In this document: positions 17,524-26,447 of the stretch, one piece after another
Numbering within the stretch: the stretch's first letter is position 1
Layout: each line of letters starts with the position of its first letter
Notes under the pieces: model-generated
Database searches by the model: none
What the model was told of the DNA's origin: nothing
Seen by the model: only the letters and a program-made list of their open reading frames with translations
Position numbers and translations under genes: made by a program
Source of the DNA: Pelagibius litoralis
GTDB taxonomy: Bacteria > Pseudomonadota > Alphaproteobacteria > Kiloniellales > DSM-21159
Direction of reading: 5' to 3'
Assembly (NCBI GenBank): GCA_029287455.1
Contig: JARFRB010000138.1
Coordinates: 1-37,522, forward strand
Length of the DNA stretch: 37,522 nt

Positions 17524-19059
17524 ATGATCAAATCCAACATCCTTTTCATTCAAGTTGATCAGCTCACCGCATTGGCGCTCAAAGCCTACGGAAACACCTT
17601 CTGCAAGGCGCCAAACCTGGATCTCTTGGCCGAGCGCGGCGTCGTCTTCGAGTCGGCCTATTGTAACTTCCCGCTCTGCGCACCATCGCGTTTCTCAATG
17701 GCATCCGGCCAGCTCTGCTCCCGGATCGGCGCCTTTGACAACGCGGCGGAGTTTCCCGCCTCGATCCCGACCTACGCCCACTATCTTCGGCGGCTCGGCT
17801 ATCGGACCGCGCTATCGGGCAAGATGCATTTCATCGGTCCGGACCAGTTCCATGGGTTCGAGACGCGCCTGACAGCGGAGCTTTATCCGGCGGACTTTAG
17901 CTGGGTCCCAAATTGGGGTGACGAGGGCAAGCGCGACACCAACGATCCGCGCAGCGTGACCGTGTCCGGCATCTGCGAGCGCAGCGTTCAGATCGAGTAT
18001 GACGAAGAGGTCACCTTCAAGGCCATTAGGTATCTCTACGACACCGCCCGCTCGGACGACGAGCGCCCGTTTTTCCTGCAGGTTTCCTATACCCACCCTC
18101 ACGAGCCCTATCTTTGCAAGCAGGCGTTCTGGGACCTCTACGAAGACGTGGAGATCCCCTTGCCCAGCGTCGGCGCCTTGCCCAAGGAGCGCCACGATCC
18201 GCACGCACGGCGCCTTCTCGCGGATTTCGGGATGCTGGACCATGCCTTCGCCGAAGAGGACATTCGGCGCTCGCGGCGCGCCTACTTCGGCGCCATAAGC
18301 TATCTCGATCGCATGATCGGCCAGGTGCTCGACGCGCTCGCGGCCACGGGTGCCGCCGACAAGACAGCAATCGTGTTCACCTCCGACCACGGCGAGATGC
18401 TGGGCGAACGCGGAATGTGGTTCAAGAAGCACTTCTTCGAGCCGGCGCTCAGGGTTCCGCTCCTCATCGCCGCGCCCTGGATCGAACCCGGGCGCGTGGC
18501 TACGCTGGCTTCGCTGGTGGACCTGCTGCCAACCTTCGTGGGCTTGGCCGGCGGCGACGCGGCAGACGCTATTGAGCCTTTGGACGGCATGGATCTCACC
18601 TCTCTTCTCGGGGATGGTGATTCACCGCCGAACCGGAGCGTCTATGCCGAGTATCTGGCCGAGGCCACCGTGGCGCCCATCTTCATGATCCGCAGCGGCA
18701 GCTACAAGTTCATCTCTTCCTCGGCCGACCCCAATCTGCTCTTCGACCTGGAGGCGGACCCGCTGGAACTCGAAAATCTGGCCACGAAGCCCGAGCACGC
18801 GGGGCTGACGGCAACTTTCGAAGCGGAGGTGCGCGCAAAATGGGACGAGCGGGAGCTGACCGACCGCATCTTGGAAAGCCAGCGCCGGCGCCGGCTTATC
18901 CTCGGCGCCCACAAGGAAGGAGCGCCCATCCGCTGGAACCACGGCGAAGCCCCAGGCGATCAGGTGCCATGGTACCGTGGCGAGGGAAGCTACAACGCCT
19001 GGGCATTCGACTACCTCCCCCGGGCCCATCCAGATTCGCCCTCTAAAACGGCGACGTAA
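17524..19059 (+). CDS. betC: Choline-sulfatase-like arylsulfatase-family enzyme
   Basis: A 511-residue type I sulfatase. The modification motif C-x-P-S-R is at Cys52-Arg56, where Cys52 would become formylglycine. Asp12 in VDQL and Asp288-His289 in FTSDHGEMLGERG are metal-site residues, and Lys100/His102 in SGKMHFIGP are active-site residues. The stretches DNAAEFPASIPTYAHYLRR and LSGKMHFIGPDQFHGFE match choline-sulfatase BetC closely, and the length fits. BetC hydrolyses choline-O-sulfate to choline and sulfate. The C-terminus (after about 450) is less like the BetC I know, so a related sulfate ester is possible. No betA, betB or betI is beside it, and no sulfatase-maturing enzyme is visible. 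It ends the plus-strand set that also encodes a DAO flavoprotein and an EamA transporter. Confidence 0.8.
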   Translation: MIKSNILFIQVDQLTALALKAYGNTFCKAPNLDLLAERGVVFESAYCNFPLCAPSRFSMASGQLCSRIGAFDNAAEFPASIPTYAHYLRRLGYRTALSGKMHFIGPDQFHGFETRLTAELYPADFSWVPNWGDEGKRDTNDPRSVTVSGICERSVQIEYDEEVTFKAIRYLYDTARSDDERPFFLQVSYTHPHEPYLCKQAFWDLYEDVEIPLPSVGALPKERHDPHARRLLADFGMLDHAFAEEDIRRSRRAYFGAISYLDRMIGQVLDALAATGAADKTAIVFTSDHGEMLGERGMWFKKHFFEPALRVPLLIAAPWIEPGRVATLASLVDLLPTFVGLAGGDAADAIEPLDGMDLTSLLGDGDSPPNRSVYAEYLAEATVAPIFMIRSGSYKFISSSADPNLLFDLEADPLELENLATKPEHAGLTATFEAEVRAKWDERELTDRILESQRRRRLILGAHKEGAPIRWNHGEAPGDQVPWYRGEGSYNAWAFDYLPRAHPDSPSKTAT

Positions 19060-19074
19060 GGGGCCTGTCCGTCT

Positions 19075-19093
19075 CCCGCGAAGCCATCGCGGG
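19075..19093. terminator. Candidate terminator hairpin between convergent genes
   Basis: CCCGCG (19075-19080) pairs with CGCGGG (19088-19093) around a seven-base loop in the 60-base gap where the sulfatase gene and the isomerase gene converge. There is no T run after it on either strand, so its role is uncertain. Confidence 0.4.
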
Positions 19094-19119
19094 GTCGGGA
19101 GTGGCGGGATCCGGCGAAG

Positions 19120-19983
19120 CTAGCCGAAGTGGTCCTTGAACCGCCCGATGCACTGGCGAAAGCCGGCTTCGAAGTCGCCGTTGCCCGGGTGGTAGACACT
19201 TTCGAAGGAAATGACTCCGTCGTAGCCGTCCGCCCGGAGCGCCTCGGCCATAGGCTCGAAGAGGCCGGCGAGCTGACCTTCGCCCATCCTGCGCACTTCC
19301 AGCGTGGCGCGCGGCGTGTCCACCTTCACGTCCTTGATGTGGATATGGCCGAGATAGCCACCACGCAGTTCCTCGTAGCCGTCGGGATAGGCAAGCTCGT
19401 GGCACCAGCAGTTATTGGCCGGATCCCAAAGCACCTCGAGCACGCCCTTGGCGTCCAGGTCGTCGATCAGCTTACGGCCGGTGTAGTTCGAATTCACCAT
19501 GGTGCCGTTACCTGTCTCGACCACGAGCGTGACGCCTTCCGAGCGGGCCAATTCGACAGCGGGCGCGATCAGGGGCAGCATCGCATCCCAGGCGCCCTTG
19601 GCGACATTCCACTGCTCCGCGCCGTTGTGGCCCCAAAGAATCTGCTCCTTCTTCGGGGTCATGATCCGCACAAGCGGAGATGCCACCTCATGAGCCATGT
19701 CGATCACGCGCTTCAGCGCATCCATGTGCCGGGCGTGGAGCTCATCGCCCGGGCGATTGGCCGAGGTCATGCCCGCGAAGACATGGCGCGAGAGACAGGA
19801 AACAGGCTTGCCATGACGGGCCAGAAGCGCCTTCATCTCGGCGATCTCGGCTTTGGAGTGATCGCCGACCTCCTTGTCGCCAACGAACTGCAGTTCCGCG
19901 TGATCCAGGCCGAATTCATCCATCACTTTCAGCGCATGGGCAAGATCGCGGCTGATGCCGTCGCAGATGACTCCCAGCTTCAT
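19120..19983 (-). CDS. Sugar phosphate isomerase/epimerase-type TIM barrel (xylose isomerase-like, AP endonuclease 2 superfamily)
   Basis: A 287-residue TIM-barrel protein. Glu156 (VVETGNG), Asp187 (LWDPANN), His213 in GHIHIKD and Glu261 (SFES) fall at the four metal-binding positions expected of IolE, IolI and related isomerases. Family members isomerise or dehydrate keto-sugars and inososes. ATG 19983 is preceded by a strong GGGAGGG ribosome binding site. It is the last gene of the minus-strand operon that includes iolE- and iolD-like genes, 15 bases after a dehydrogenase. Its place suggests isomerisation of an inosose-like or open-chain keto acid intermediate, perhaps the job done by IolI or IolB in the standard pathway; this is inference. 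Confidence 0.88.
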   Translation of the reverse strand: MKLGVICDGISRDLAHALKVMDEFGLDHAELQFVGDKEVGDHSKAEIAEMKALLARHGKPVSCLSRHVFAGMTSANRPGDELHARHMDALKRVIDMAHEVASPLVRIMTPKKEQILWGHNGAEQWNVAKGAWDAMLPLIAPAVELARSEGVTLVVETGNGTMVNSNYTGRKLIDDLDAKGVLEVLWDPANNCWCHELAYPDGYEELRGGYLGHIHIKDVKVDTPRATLEVRRMGEGQLAGLFEPMAEALRADGYDGVISFESVYHPGNGDFEAGFRQCIGRFKDHFG

Positions 19984-19998
19984 GTTTTCCCTCCCGGC

Positions 19999-20889
19999 CT
20001 AGCGGTGCAACTCGGCGCCGATGATGTCCTCGATGACCCGGGCAACGGCCCAGTTGTCACCATCGGGATACTTGGACTTGCCCGCGTGAAAAAGCTGCAT
20101 CGCGGCCGAAGCCATATGCATCGGCACACCCAGTTCCTCCGCCAAATCCAAAGTGATGGTCAGGTCCTTATGCATTGTCGCGATGTGGCTGCCCGTGCCC
20201 TCGAACCTGCGGTCGATGATGTTTTCGAGCGCCGTGTTCGAGACACCGCAGCCCGCGCCGGAGGTGGAGAAGACATTGTAGAGCGTTTCGCCCTTCACGC
20301 CCGCCTTGGCGGCGAGTGCGGCCGCCTCGAACGTCGCGGAGAAGATCGCGCCGATCAGCGATTGCAGGCAGGCTTTCACGACCTGGCCGTCTCCAGCGTC
20401 GCGGCCGACGCGGTGGATTGTCCGCGACACCGCGCGCATGACTGGGTCATAGCGATCTAGCACGCCATCATCGCCGGCCGCCATCATGGTCAATGTCCCG
20501 GACTGCGCCCCGGCGTAGCCGCCAGAGACAGGGCTGTCGATCAAGTGAAGTTCCGAACCTTGCATGGCCGCGCCGAGGTCTCGTGCCTCGCTGGGCTTGA
20601 TGGTCGCCGTCAAGATCACGGCCCCGCCCTTGGGCATGTGCGCGACCAGCCCATCCTCCCCCAGGATGACGGACCGGGCTTGGGCGCCGTTCATGACCAT
20701 GACGTAGACAGCCTCTGCGCCGCGGCCAACCTCGCCAACGTTCGAGGCCGGCGTGCCACCCATCTCGGCGAATGCCGCCATCCGGGCCTCGCTAAGGTCT
20801 ATCCCTAGGGTATCGAAGCCATTGTCGATCAAATTCTTGGCAAGTCCGGACCCCATATCGCCTAGCCCGACAACCCCGACACGCTGCAT
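19999..20889 (-). CDS. NAD(P)-dependent 3-hydroxyisobutyrate/6-phosphogluconate dehydrogenase-family oxidoreductase
   Basis: A 296-residue beta-hydroxyacid dehydrogenase. GLGDMG at residues 8-13 binds NAD(P). DSPVSGG at 118-124 is the substrate-binding signature, and Lys172 in GQVVKACLQ is the expected catalytic lysine. Enzymes of this group oxidise 3-hydroxyisobutyrate, tartronate semialdehyde/glycerate, threonate or similar 3-hydroxyacids. ATG 20889 begins right at the nucleotide-binding strand and has AAGGA upstream; an upstream in-frame start at 20928 adds a basic leader. The gap of 62 bases before it is the largest in the operon. In this operon it may oxidise a 3-hydroxy acid left after aldol cleavage. 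It resembles the threonate-dehydrogenase type as much as HIBADH, so I give no symbol. Confidence 0.9.
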   Translation of the reverse strand: MQRVGVVGLGDMGSGLAKNLIDNGFDTLGIDLSEARMAAFAEMGGTPASNVGEVGRGAEAVYVMVMNGAQARSVILGEDGLVAHMPKGGAVILTATIKPSEARDLGAAMQGSELHLIDSPVSGGYAGAQSGTLTMMAAGDDGVLDRYDPVMRAVSRTIHRVGRDAGDGQVVKACLQSLIGAIFSATFEAAALAAKAGVKGETLYNVFSTSGAGCGVSNTALENIIDRRFEGTGSHIATMHKDLTITLDLAEELGVPMHMASAAMQLFHAGKSKYPDGDNWAVARVIEDIIGAELHR

Positions 20890-20951
20890 ATTCCCATCCT
20901 TTCGAAACCGCTTGTCCCACCCTGTCACGGGTCTTGGGCCAGGCGCAGGCT

Positions 20952-21863
20952 CTATAACCTCGTCGTCTCCTTATACAAGCCGGCGGCGCGCGCCGCCTCT
21001 TTCAGGGCGCGCAAGCCGAGGGATTGATACGCGAAGGGATCTCGCGCCTCCGGGTCTTGCTCGGCCTCCACGACGAGCCAGCCGTCGTAGCCGGCCTTCG
21101 CCATCCGCCCAAGAAGCGGTTCGAAAGCGATGGCGCCTTCCGGATCACCCGGGACGGTGAACACCCCTCGGCGCACGGCCTCCAGAAACGGGAGGTCGTG
21201 CCCGCGCACCGCGTCCAGGACCTCGCGGCGCACGCTCTTAGCATGGATATGGACGATGCGCTCCCCATAGCGCTCGGCCAGGTCGAGGGGGTCGGCACCG
21301 CCGAAATAGGCGTGTCCGGTATCGAGCAGTAATCCGGTCTCGGACCCGGTTCCGGACACAAGCCGGCCGATCTCTTCCGGCGTTTCGATCACCGTGCCGG
21401 CGTGATGGTGGTAGGCAAGGCGCTGGCCCTGCGCGGCGGTGAAGGCCGCCACCGCGCTCAAGGCATCGCAAAACGGACCCCAGCGCTCGGCCGCCAGGCT
21501 AGGCCGGCGCGAAACCGGCACCTCGCGCTTGGGGTAAACGGCATTAGAGGTTTCGCAGACAATGCAGACCGCGCACCCCATCGCTTTTAAGAGGTCCAGA
21601 TGTGGCTGAAGGGCGCGCTTTTCCTCCTCGACAGAACGGGCAAGCAGATTGAGGCCGTGCCACCCGGAGATCAAAGCCAGCCCGTACGGCTTCAACAGGG
21701 ACGAGAGGGCAGCCGCCTCGCCAGGCATCTTGTGGCCCTTCTCGATGCCGTCGAAACCGATACGCGCGGCATCGCCGAGACACCGCTCCAGCGTAATGTC
21801 CGCCCCGAGCGAGCGGTCATCGTCATTCGACCAGGCGATCGGATTGGTGCCAAAGCGGACCAT
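20952..21863 (-). CDS. iolE: Myo-inosose-2 dehydratase-like protein (IolE)
   Basis: A 303-residue TIM-barrel enzyme very close to Iol[12 protein letters not shown] at residues 6-16, then [11 protein letters not shown] and [11 protein letters not shown], the family's N-terminal fingerprints. Asp181 in [10 protein letters not shown], His206/Lys209 in VHIHAKSVR and the glutamates at 266-268 (VVEAE) lie in the metal and active-site positions. IolE removes water from 2-keto-myo-inositol (scyllo-inosose) to form the diketone cut by IolD. ATG 21863 has GGAGGC just upstream. It follows iolD by 14 bases, and the pair is co-transcribed. An inosose or a close cyclitol ketone is the likely substrate. Family identification is firm. 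Confidence 0.92.
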   Translation of the reverse strand: MVRFGTNPIAWSNDDDRSLGADITLERCLGDAARIGFDGIEKGHKMPGEAAALSSLLKPYGLALISGWHGLNLLARSVEEEKRALQPHLDLLKAMGCAVCIVCETSNAVYPKREVPVSRRPSLAAERWGPFCDALSAVAAFTAAQGQRLAYHHHAGTVIETPEEIGRLVSGTGSETGLLLDTGHAYFGGADPLDLAERYGERIVHIHAKSVRREVLDAVRGHDLPFLEAVRRGVFTVPGDPEGAIAFEPLLGRMAKAGYDGWLVVEAEQDPEARDPFAYQSLGLRALKEAARAAGLYKETTRL

Positions 21864-21877
21864 CGCGCCTCCGGCCT

Positions 21878-23704
21878 TCAGCCCGAGTCACGTTCGCGCA
21901 ACGCCGCGACGTAGGCTTTTCTGGCTTCGCGCACCTGCTCGCGGTCCGAAACCTCGGGCACCGCAACGTCCCACCAGTGTCCACCTTCTTGGGTGCTGGC
22001 CAGGGGATCAGTTTCGATGACAATCACATAAGACGACTTCGCAGCCCGGGCACGTCCCATGGCGCCCTCGAGCTCGGCGATGGAGGCAACCTTCTCGCTG
22101 CTCGCGCCCAAGGAGGCCGCATGGGCCGCGAAGTCGATCTTGGGGGGCACGACATGGCGCGCGGTATCGAAAAGGTTGTTGAAGCTCTCGCTGCCGGTGG
22201 CCTGTTGCAGCCGATCAATGCAGCCAAATCCGTGGTTGTCCAGCACGACCACCACCAGCTTCCGCCCTAGCATCACGCTGGTCGCCAGTTCCGAGTTCAT
22301 CATGAGGTAAGAGCCATCGCCCAGCATCACCACGACCTCCTGGTCTGGGCGGGCCATCTTGACGCCAAGGCCGCCGGCGATCTCGTAGCCCATACAGGAA
22401 TAGCCATATTCAAGGTGGTAGCCGTTCGGCCGGCTGGCGCGCCAGAGCTTTTGCAGTTCGCCGGGCAGGCCCCCGGCGGCGCAGACGACAATCGCATCAC
22501 TGTCGAGCCCGCGTTGAACCGCCCCGATTACCTGCGCGTCCGTGGGCTTTGCGTTGCCCGGCGGCGGTGCCGTCGCCGCCTCGACCGCCTCGTCCCAGGG
22601 CCGGCGGACGGCGTCCGGAAGGCCGCCGGCACGGTAGCCGCCAAGGCCTTCGGACAAGGCGCGCAATCCCTCCCCAGCGTCCGCGAGCAGAGGAATGGCA
22701 TTCCCCTTGACGACATCGAACGGGGAGACATTAAGGGTTAGAATCCGCATTCCGGGGTTCTTGAAAAGCGACCAAGAGCCAGTGGTGAAATCCTGCAGCC
22801 GGGTTCCGACCGCGATCACAAGGTCCGCTTCCGCGGCCAAGGCGTTCGCACCACTGGCCCCGGTGACGCCAATCGAACCGGCATTGAGCGGATGATCCCA
22901 GGGCAGGGCTGACTTACCCGCCTGGGTTTCACAAACGGGCAGATTGTGCGTCTGCGCGAATGACGCCAAGTCGTCGCAGGCCCCGGAATAATGCACGCCA
23001 CCGCCGGCGATGATCAGCGGCGCCTTCGCCCGCTCCACGGCCGCGATAGCGGCGGCCAATTCATGACGGTCCGGTCGGACGCGCCGCCGCTGCCAGACCT
23101 TGAGCGCGAAAAAGCTTTCCGGCCAATCGAAGGCCTCGGTCTGCACGTCCTGGCAAAACGCAAGGGTCACCGGCCCGCAGTCCGCCGGATCGGTCATGAC
23201 CGCCATGGCGCGAGGCAGGGCTTGCAGCAGTTGCTCAGGCCGGGTGATGCGGTCGAAGTAGCGGCTCACGGGCCGCAGGCAATCGTTGGCGCTAACCGTA
23301 CCATCCTGAAAGCTCTCGACTTGCTGCAATACGGGATCGGGAAAGCGATTGGCGAAGACGTCGCCCGGCAGGAGCAGAACGGGCAGGCGATTGACATGCG
23401 CCAAGGCCGCCGCCGTCACCAGGTTGGTGGCGCCAGGCCCAATGGAGGTGGTGACCGCCATCGCGTGATCGCGGTTCGTTGCCTTGGCGTAGGCGATGGC
23501 GGCATGGGCCATGCCCTGTTCGTTGTGACCCCGCCAGGTGGGCAGGCTATCGCCCATGGCTTGCAGCGCTTCGCCCAGCCCGGCGACATTGCCGTGCCCG
23601 AAAATGGCCCAGACTCCCGCGATGTAGGGCGAATTGTCCGCGGCGAGCTGGGCAGCGAGAAACCGAGTTGTCGCCTGAGCAGCCGTCAATTTGAGAGTGC
23701 TCAT
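21878..23704 (-). CDS. iolD: 3D-(3,5/4)-trihydroxycyclohexane-1,2-dione hydrolase-like TPP enzyme (IolD)
   Basis: A 608-residue thiamine diphosphate enzyme. Glu62 in [11 protein letters not shown] is the conserved cofactor-activating glutamate. [20 protein letters not shown] and [10 protein letters not shown] are IolD-specific stretches. The C-terminal TPP domain has [20 protein letters not shown] followed by LDNHGFGCI. IolD hydrolyses the cyclic diketone made by IolE, opening the ring to 5-deoxyglucuronate. Length agrees with the family (about 610-640). The start is ATG 23704; a longer frame to 23743 overlaps the upstream gene's end and lacks family likeness. One base separates it from the stop of the upstream dehydrogenase. 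iolB, iolC, iolJ and iolA are missing from the neighbourhood. Confidence 0.93.
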   Translation of the reverse strand: MSTLKLTAAQATTRFLAAQLAADNSPYIAGVWAIFGHGNVAGLGEALQAMGDSLPTWRGHNEQGMAHAAIAYAKATNRDHAMAVTTSIGPGATNLVTAAALAHVNRLPVLLLPGDVFANRFPDPVLQQVESFQDGTVSANDCLRPVSRYFDRITRPEQLLQALPRAMAVMTDPADCGPVTLAFCQDVQTEAFDWPESFFALKVWQRRRVRPDRHELAAAIAAVERAKAPLIIAGGGVHYSGACDDLASFAQTHNLPVCETQAGKSALPWDHPLNAGSIGVTGASGANALAAEADLVIAVGTRLQDFTTGSWSLFKNPGMRILTLNVSPFDVVKGNAIPLLADAGEGLRALSEGLGGYRAGGLPDAVRRPWDEAVEAATAPPPGNAKPTDAQVIGAVQRGLDSDAIVVCAAGGLPGELQKLWRASRPNGYHLEYGYSCMGYEIAGGLGVKMARPDQEVVVMLGDGSYLMMNSELATSVMLGRKLVVVVLDNHGFGCIDRLQQATGSESFNNLFDTARHVVPPKIDFAAHAASLGASSEKVASIAELEGAMGRARAAKSSYVIVIETDPLASTQEGGHWWDVAVPEVSDREQVREARKAYVAALRERDSG

Positions 23705-23705
23705 C

Positions 23706-24761
23706 TTAGCGTGCCTTTCCGAACCTCTCGGCGAATCTCGCAAGCTTCTCTTTCCACTCGGCGTTCTCGGCTATATCGCGATTCACAATCCCTCGCGGTT
23801 CGCGGCCCCGCATGATCTCGCGCAGGGCCGCCACGTCCGCGGCGCCGTTGCCGGCGAAGCACTGATCGGTCCAGCATAGCGCGTGTGGCGTGACGATTGT
23901 GTTTTCAAGCTTCAACAGGGGCTCGTCCGCCGGGCAAGGCTCCTGCTCGAAGACGTCCAGCCCAGCGCCCGCGATAGCTCCAGACCGCAGCGCCTGGTGG
24001 AGAGCCTCTTGATCGACGATTGGCCCACGCGCGGTGTTGATCAGGAATGCGGTCGGTTTCATGGCGGCAAGGCGCGCGGCATTGACGTAGTGATGCGTCG
24101 CCTCAGAGTAGGGAACGCTGACGGACAGGAAATCCGAACGGGCAAAGAGTTCCTCGGCGCTCACCAGTTCAACGCCCAAGCTCTTGGCCAGTTGCTCATC
24201 GGCATAGGGGTCATGCGCGATGAACCTCATCCCAAAGGGAACGGCGAGACGGAAAACCTCCGCCCCGATGCTTCCCATCCCAAGCTGGCCAAGCGTCTTG
24301 CCAATCAAGCCTTCGCCCATGTGATCGGAGCGTTCGGCCCACCCCTCCGGCCCGCGCCGGCAAAGCCGGTCCTTGATCAGCAGGCGCTGGGAGAGCGCCA
24401 GGACAAAGGTGATTACCGAGACGGCAACCGGACGGCGCACGCCGTCCGGCGTGATAATCAAGGATATTGCGTTCTCGCTGCAGGCGGCCACATCGACGTT
24501 GTCGTAGCCGACGCCGAAACGCGCCACCGCGGCAAGGCTTCCGCCCGAAGGCACGGACGCCCGCGTGAAGCGCGGCATCAATAGAATGAGCGCGTGGCAA
24601 CCCTCCAGCGCGCTGGCTGGAATCGCATCCTCGACCGGATCGGCCCAGACGATCTCGATATCGGGATCTTCGGTGAGCGGCGAGAGGTCAAAGCTGGGAA
24701 AGGTGGGGCTTCCGTCGGCCTTTCGGAAATCCCCGGATAGAGCAACCCGGAACTTATCCAT
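23706..24761 (-). CDS. D-isomer-specific 2-hydroxyacid dehydrogenase
   Basis: A 351-residue NAD-dependent dehydrogenase of the phosphoglycerate/glyoxylate reductase family. GMGSIG at residues 161-166 binds NAD. Arg245 in NTARG, Glu274 in EQEP and His293 in TPHALCW form the expected Arg-Glu-His triad. These enzymes interconvert 2-keto acids and D-2-hydroxy acids. The N-terminal part is longer than in short family members and ends near the start of the nucleotide domain at about 110. ATG 24761 has GGGGCGAGG upstream and lies nine bases after the aldolase gene. It may reduce a keto acid from aldol cleavage or oxidise the incoming hydroxy acid; the role in this operon is inferred. Confidence 0.9.
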   Translation of the reverse strand: MDKFRVALSGDFRKADGSPTFPSFDLSPLTEDPDIEIVWADPVEDAIPASALEGCHALILLMPRFTRASVPSGGSLAAVARFGVGYDNVDVAACSENAISLIITPDGVRRPVAVSVITFVLALSQRLLIKDRLCRRGPEGWAERSDHMGEGLIGKTLGQLGMGSIGAEVFRLAVPFGMRFIAHDPYADEQLAKSLGVELVSAEELFARSDFLSVSVPYSEATHHYVNAARLAAMKPTAFLINTARGPIVDQEALHQALRSGAIAGAGLDVFEQEPCPADEPLLKLENTIVTPHALCWTDQCFAGNGAADVAALREIMRGREPRGIVNRDIAENAEWKEKLARFAERFGKAR

Positions 24762-24770
24762 CCTCGCCCC

Positions 24771-25616
24771 CTATTTCTTCCTTTTGCTTTTCTTTGCGCG
24801 CGCCTTCGCCGCCCCGCGCTTGGCGCCACCCGCCGCGCCTTTCCCGGCACCAGACCGGATATCCGCCACCGCGGCAGCCAGCGCGGACTGCAGCACCCAA
24901 ACATCGCCCGAATAGCAGATGAAGTCGAACCCCTCCCCGAAGAGCTCCACACCCTGCTTCACATCGGGCACCAGGCGGCCTGCCGCTTTGCCGTGTTTGC
25001 GGGCCGCCTTGATTGTGCGCTCGATCGCGCCCTTGAAGTCCGGGTGGTCGAACTGGCCCGGGATACCGAGCGAACTGGAAAGATCGAAGTGCCCGACCCA
25101 AAGGCAGTCGACGCCATCGACCGCGGCTATGGCCTCCGCGTTCTCGACCCCCTCCGCCGTCTCGATCTGGGCGAAAAGCGTGCTTCGGGCGTTTGCCGCT
25201 GCCAGCTTCTCCATCACGGGGCCTTGCATGTAGTTGTCGTGAGCCACGCCCAAGGCGACGCCGCGCCCGCCTCTGGGCACGTATTTCATTGAAGAGACGA
25301 GGCTCTCAGCTTCCTCCGCGTCATTCACCATCGGCACCATGATGCCCTCCGCCCCCATGTCGAGCGCCCGGGCAATGTGATGATACTCCTTGGAAGGGAC
25401 GCGAACGATGGCCGGCAGTCGAGCGGCCTCGAAATAGCGGACAGCGTTTTTGATCGTCTCGTTGTGAAATCCGGAGTGCTCGGTGTCGAACAGCACGAAG
25501 TCGCAGCCGGCGTTCTTCAGGATGTGGCCGATCCCCGGGGTAGCGAACTCGACAATGAAGTGACCGACCTTGAGCGCATTCGTGCTTGCCATTCGCCGAA
25601 GGCTGACATCCGCCAT
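24771..25616 (-). CDS. HpcH/HpaI-family class II aldolase with a lysine-rich C-terminal tail
   Basis: A 281-residue aldolase of the HpcH/HpaI group, which cleaves 4-hydroxy-2-keto acids to pyruvate plus an aldehyde with a divalent metal. FDTEHSGF at residues 43-50 includes the catalytic His47. Arg72, Glu152 in QIETAEGVE and Asp178 in WVGHFDLS are the expected substrate and metal residues. The catalytic part ends near 254. The last 25 residues are almost only Gly, Ala, Lys, Arg and Ser, with 11 Lys/Arg, ending KKSKRKK, which is unusual for the family. ATG 25616 has AGGAAAG upstream and the gene is the first of the six-gene minus-strand operon. It may replace the IolJ aldolase step of the inositol pathway. 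Confidence 0.9.
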   Translation of the reverse strand: MADVSLRRMASTNALKVGHFIVEFATPGIGHILKNAGCDFVLFDTEHSGFHNETIKNAVRYFEAARLPAIVRVPSKEYHHIARALDMGAEGIMVPMVNDAEEAESLVSSMKYVPRGGRGVALGVAHDNYMQGPVMEKLAAANARSTLFAQIETAEGVENAEAIAAVDGVDCLWVGHFDLSSSLGIPGQFDHPDFKGAIERTIKAARKHGKAAGRLVPDVKQGVELFGEGFDFICYSGDVWVLQSALAAAVADIRSGAGKGAAGGAKRGAAKARAKKSKRKK

Positions 25617-25645
25617 GGCGCTTTCCTTTCCCAGACATTGCTTGG

Positions 25646-25662
25646 CCGCGATTCAATCACGG
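25646..25662. promoter_or_regulatory. 17-bp near-perfect palindrome, candidate operator of the aldolase-iolDE operon
   Basis: CCGCGATT-C-AATCACGG reads as two 8-base arms with one mismatch. It lies about 30 bases before the aldolase start codon and just after the predicted transcription start, where a repressor would block the promoter. The divergently placed GntR protein is the natural candidate. No second full copy was seen in the window. Confidence 0.5.
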
Positions 25663-25673
25663 TCGGAAAAGAG

Positions 25674-25700
25674 ATTATACCAGTTGGCTGGATCTGGCAA
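25674..25700 (-). promoter_or_regulatory. Candidate sigma-70 promoter of the aldolase-iolDE operon
   Basis: On the minus strand TTGCCA (25700-25695) is followed after 15 bases by TATAAT (25679-25674), preceded by TGG, an extended -10 arrangement. The spacing is short, but the extended -10 may compensate. The predicted start would leave a leader of about 50 bases and place the 17-bp palindrome at the start site. ACTGGTATAAT (25684-25674) occurs again at the gntR start. Confidence 0.55.
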
Positions 25701-25712
25701 GCTGAGCGTGGC

Positions 25713-26447
25713 TTAACTCTCCGCCGAGCCGGGGCGCTGCAGGTGTGCGGCATGATACAGCCGGTTGGCACGGTTGAGGTGATCGCCCATCGCCTTCGCG
25801 GCCCGTCCGGCGTCGCGCGCCTCGATGGCCGCGAGGACGGCCTCATGCTCCTCGAGCGTAAGCTGCTCCAAGCCTGGTGCCTGAACCAGATCTACGTGGA
25901 AATCGGAAAGCCAGCGGAAGATGGCCTCGGCGAGCGCGGTAAAGATCGGATTTCCGCTGACGGCGGCGACTTCCCTATGGAACTGGCCGTCGAGTTCCCG
26001 GAACCTCGCCGGCTCGGAGAGTGCTTCCCGCTGGCTCCGCAAGACACTGCGAAGGCGCTGTATGTCGCCCCCAGAGCCGGTTCGGGCCGCGATTCTCGCC
26101 ATTTCCATCTCGAAGGTCGCGCGGGCTTCCTTGAGATGCTCGAGGCTCGCGGGGGAATGGGCCAACAGATGGCGCATGGTTTCCGCCATGCGATCCCCCA
26201 CGCGCGCCATGGACGGCAATGCGACCCGCGCCCGACCCCCATGCCGGATTTCGACAAGCTCCTGAGACTGCAGCGCCTGGAGCGCTTCCCGGATCGCAGG
26301 CCGGCCAATGCCAAGCGAGCGCATTAGCTCCCTTTCCGAAGGCAAGGTATCGCCGGGGCGCAATTCGCCGGTCTTGATCAGTTCCAGGATTTGCTCGCGC
26401 ACCGCGTGCGAGAGCTTGGATCGTTTGCCTTTTTCCGTATCAGTCAT
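25713..26447 (-). CDS. GntR-family transcriptional regulator, FadR/FCD subfamily
   Basis: A 244-residue regulator. Residues 11-75 form the GntR winged helix-turn-helix (LPSERELMRSLGIGRPAIRE). Residues about 85-235 form the all-helical FCD ligand domain. Asp153, His157, His201 and His223 match the metal-binding set of FCD proteins, which sense small carboxylates or sugar acids. The start ATG 26447 is part of TATAATG; TTG 26486 and TTG near 26459 are in frame alternatives, and none has a clear ribosome binding site. The gene lies between the six-gene minus-strand operon, which it precedes on the same strand by 96 bases, and the divergent TRAP operon. It very likely represses both and itself, responding to the pathway substrate. 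Confidence 0.92.
   Translation of the reverse strand: MTDTEKGKRSKLSHAVREQILELIKTGELRPGDTLPSERELMRSLGIGRPAIREALQALQSQELVEIRHGGRARVALPSMARVGDRMAETMRHLLAHSPASLEHLKEARATFEMEMARIAARTGSGGDIQRLRSVLRSQREALSEPARFRELDGQFHREVAAVSGNPIFTALAEAIFRWLSDFHVDLVQAPGLEQLTLEEHEAVLAAIEARDAGRAAKAMGDHLNRANRLYHAAHLQRPGSAES

Noticed and set aside
19129-20460. A 443-codon plus-strand frame across the isomerase and the dehydrogenase genes
   Set aside because: It runs through two recognisable minus-strand genes with catalytic residues in place; the plus translation lacks any family pattern.
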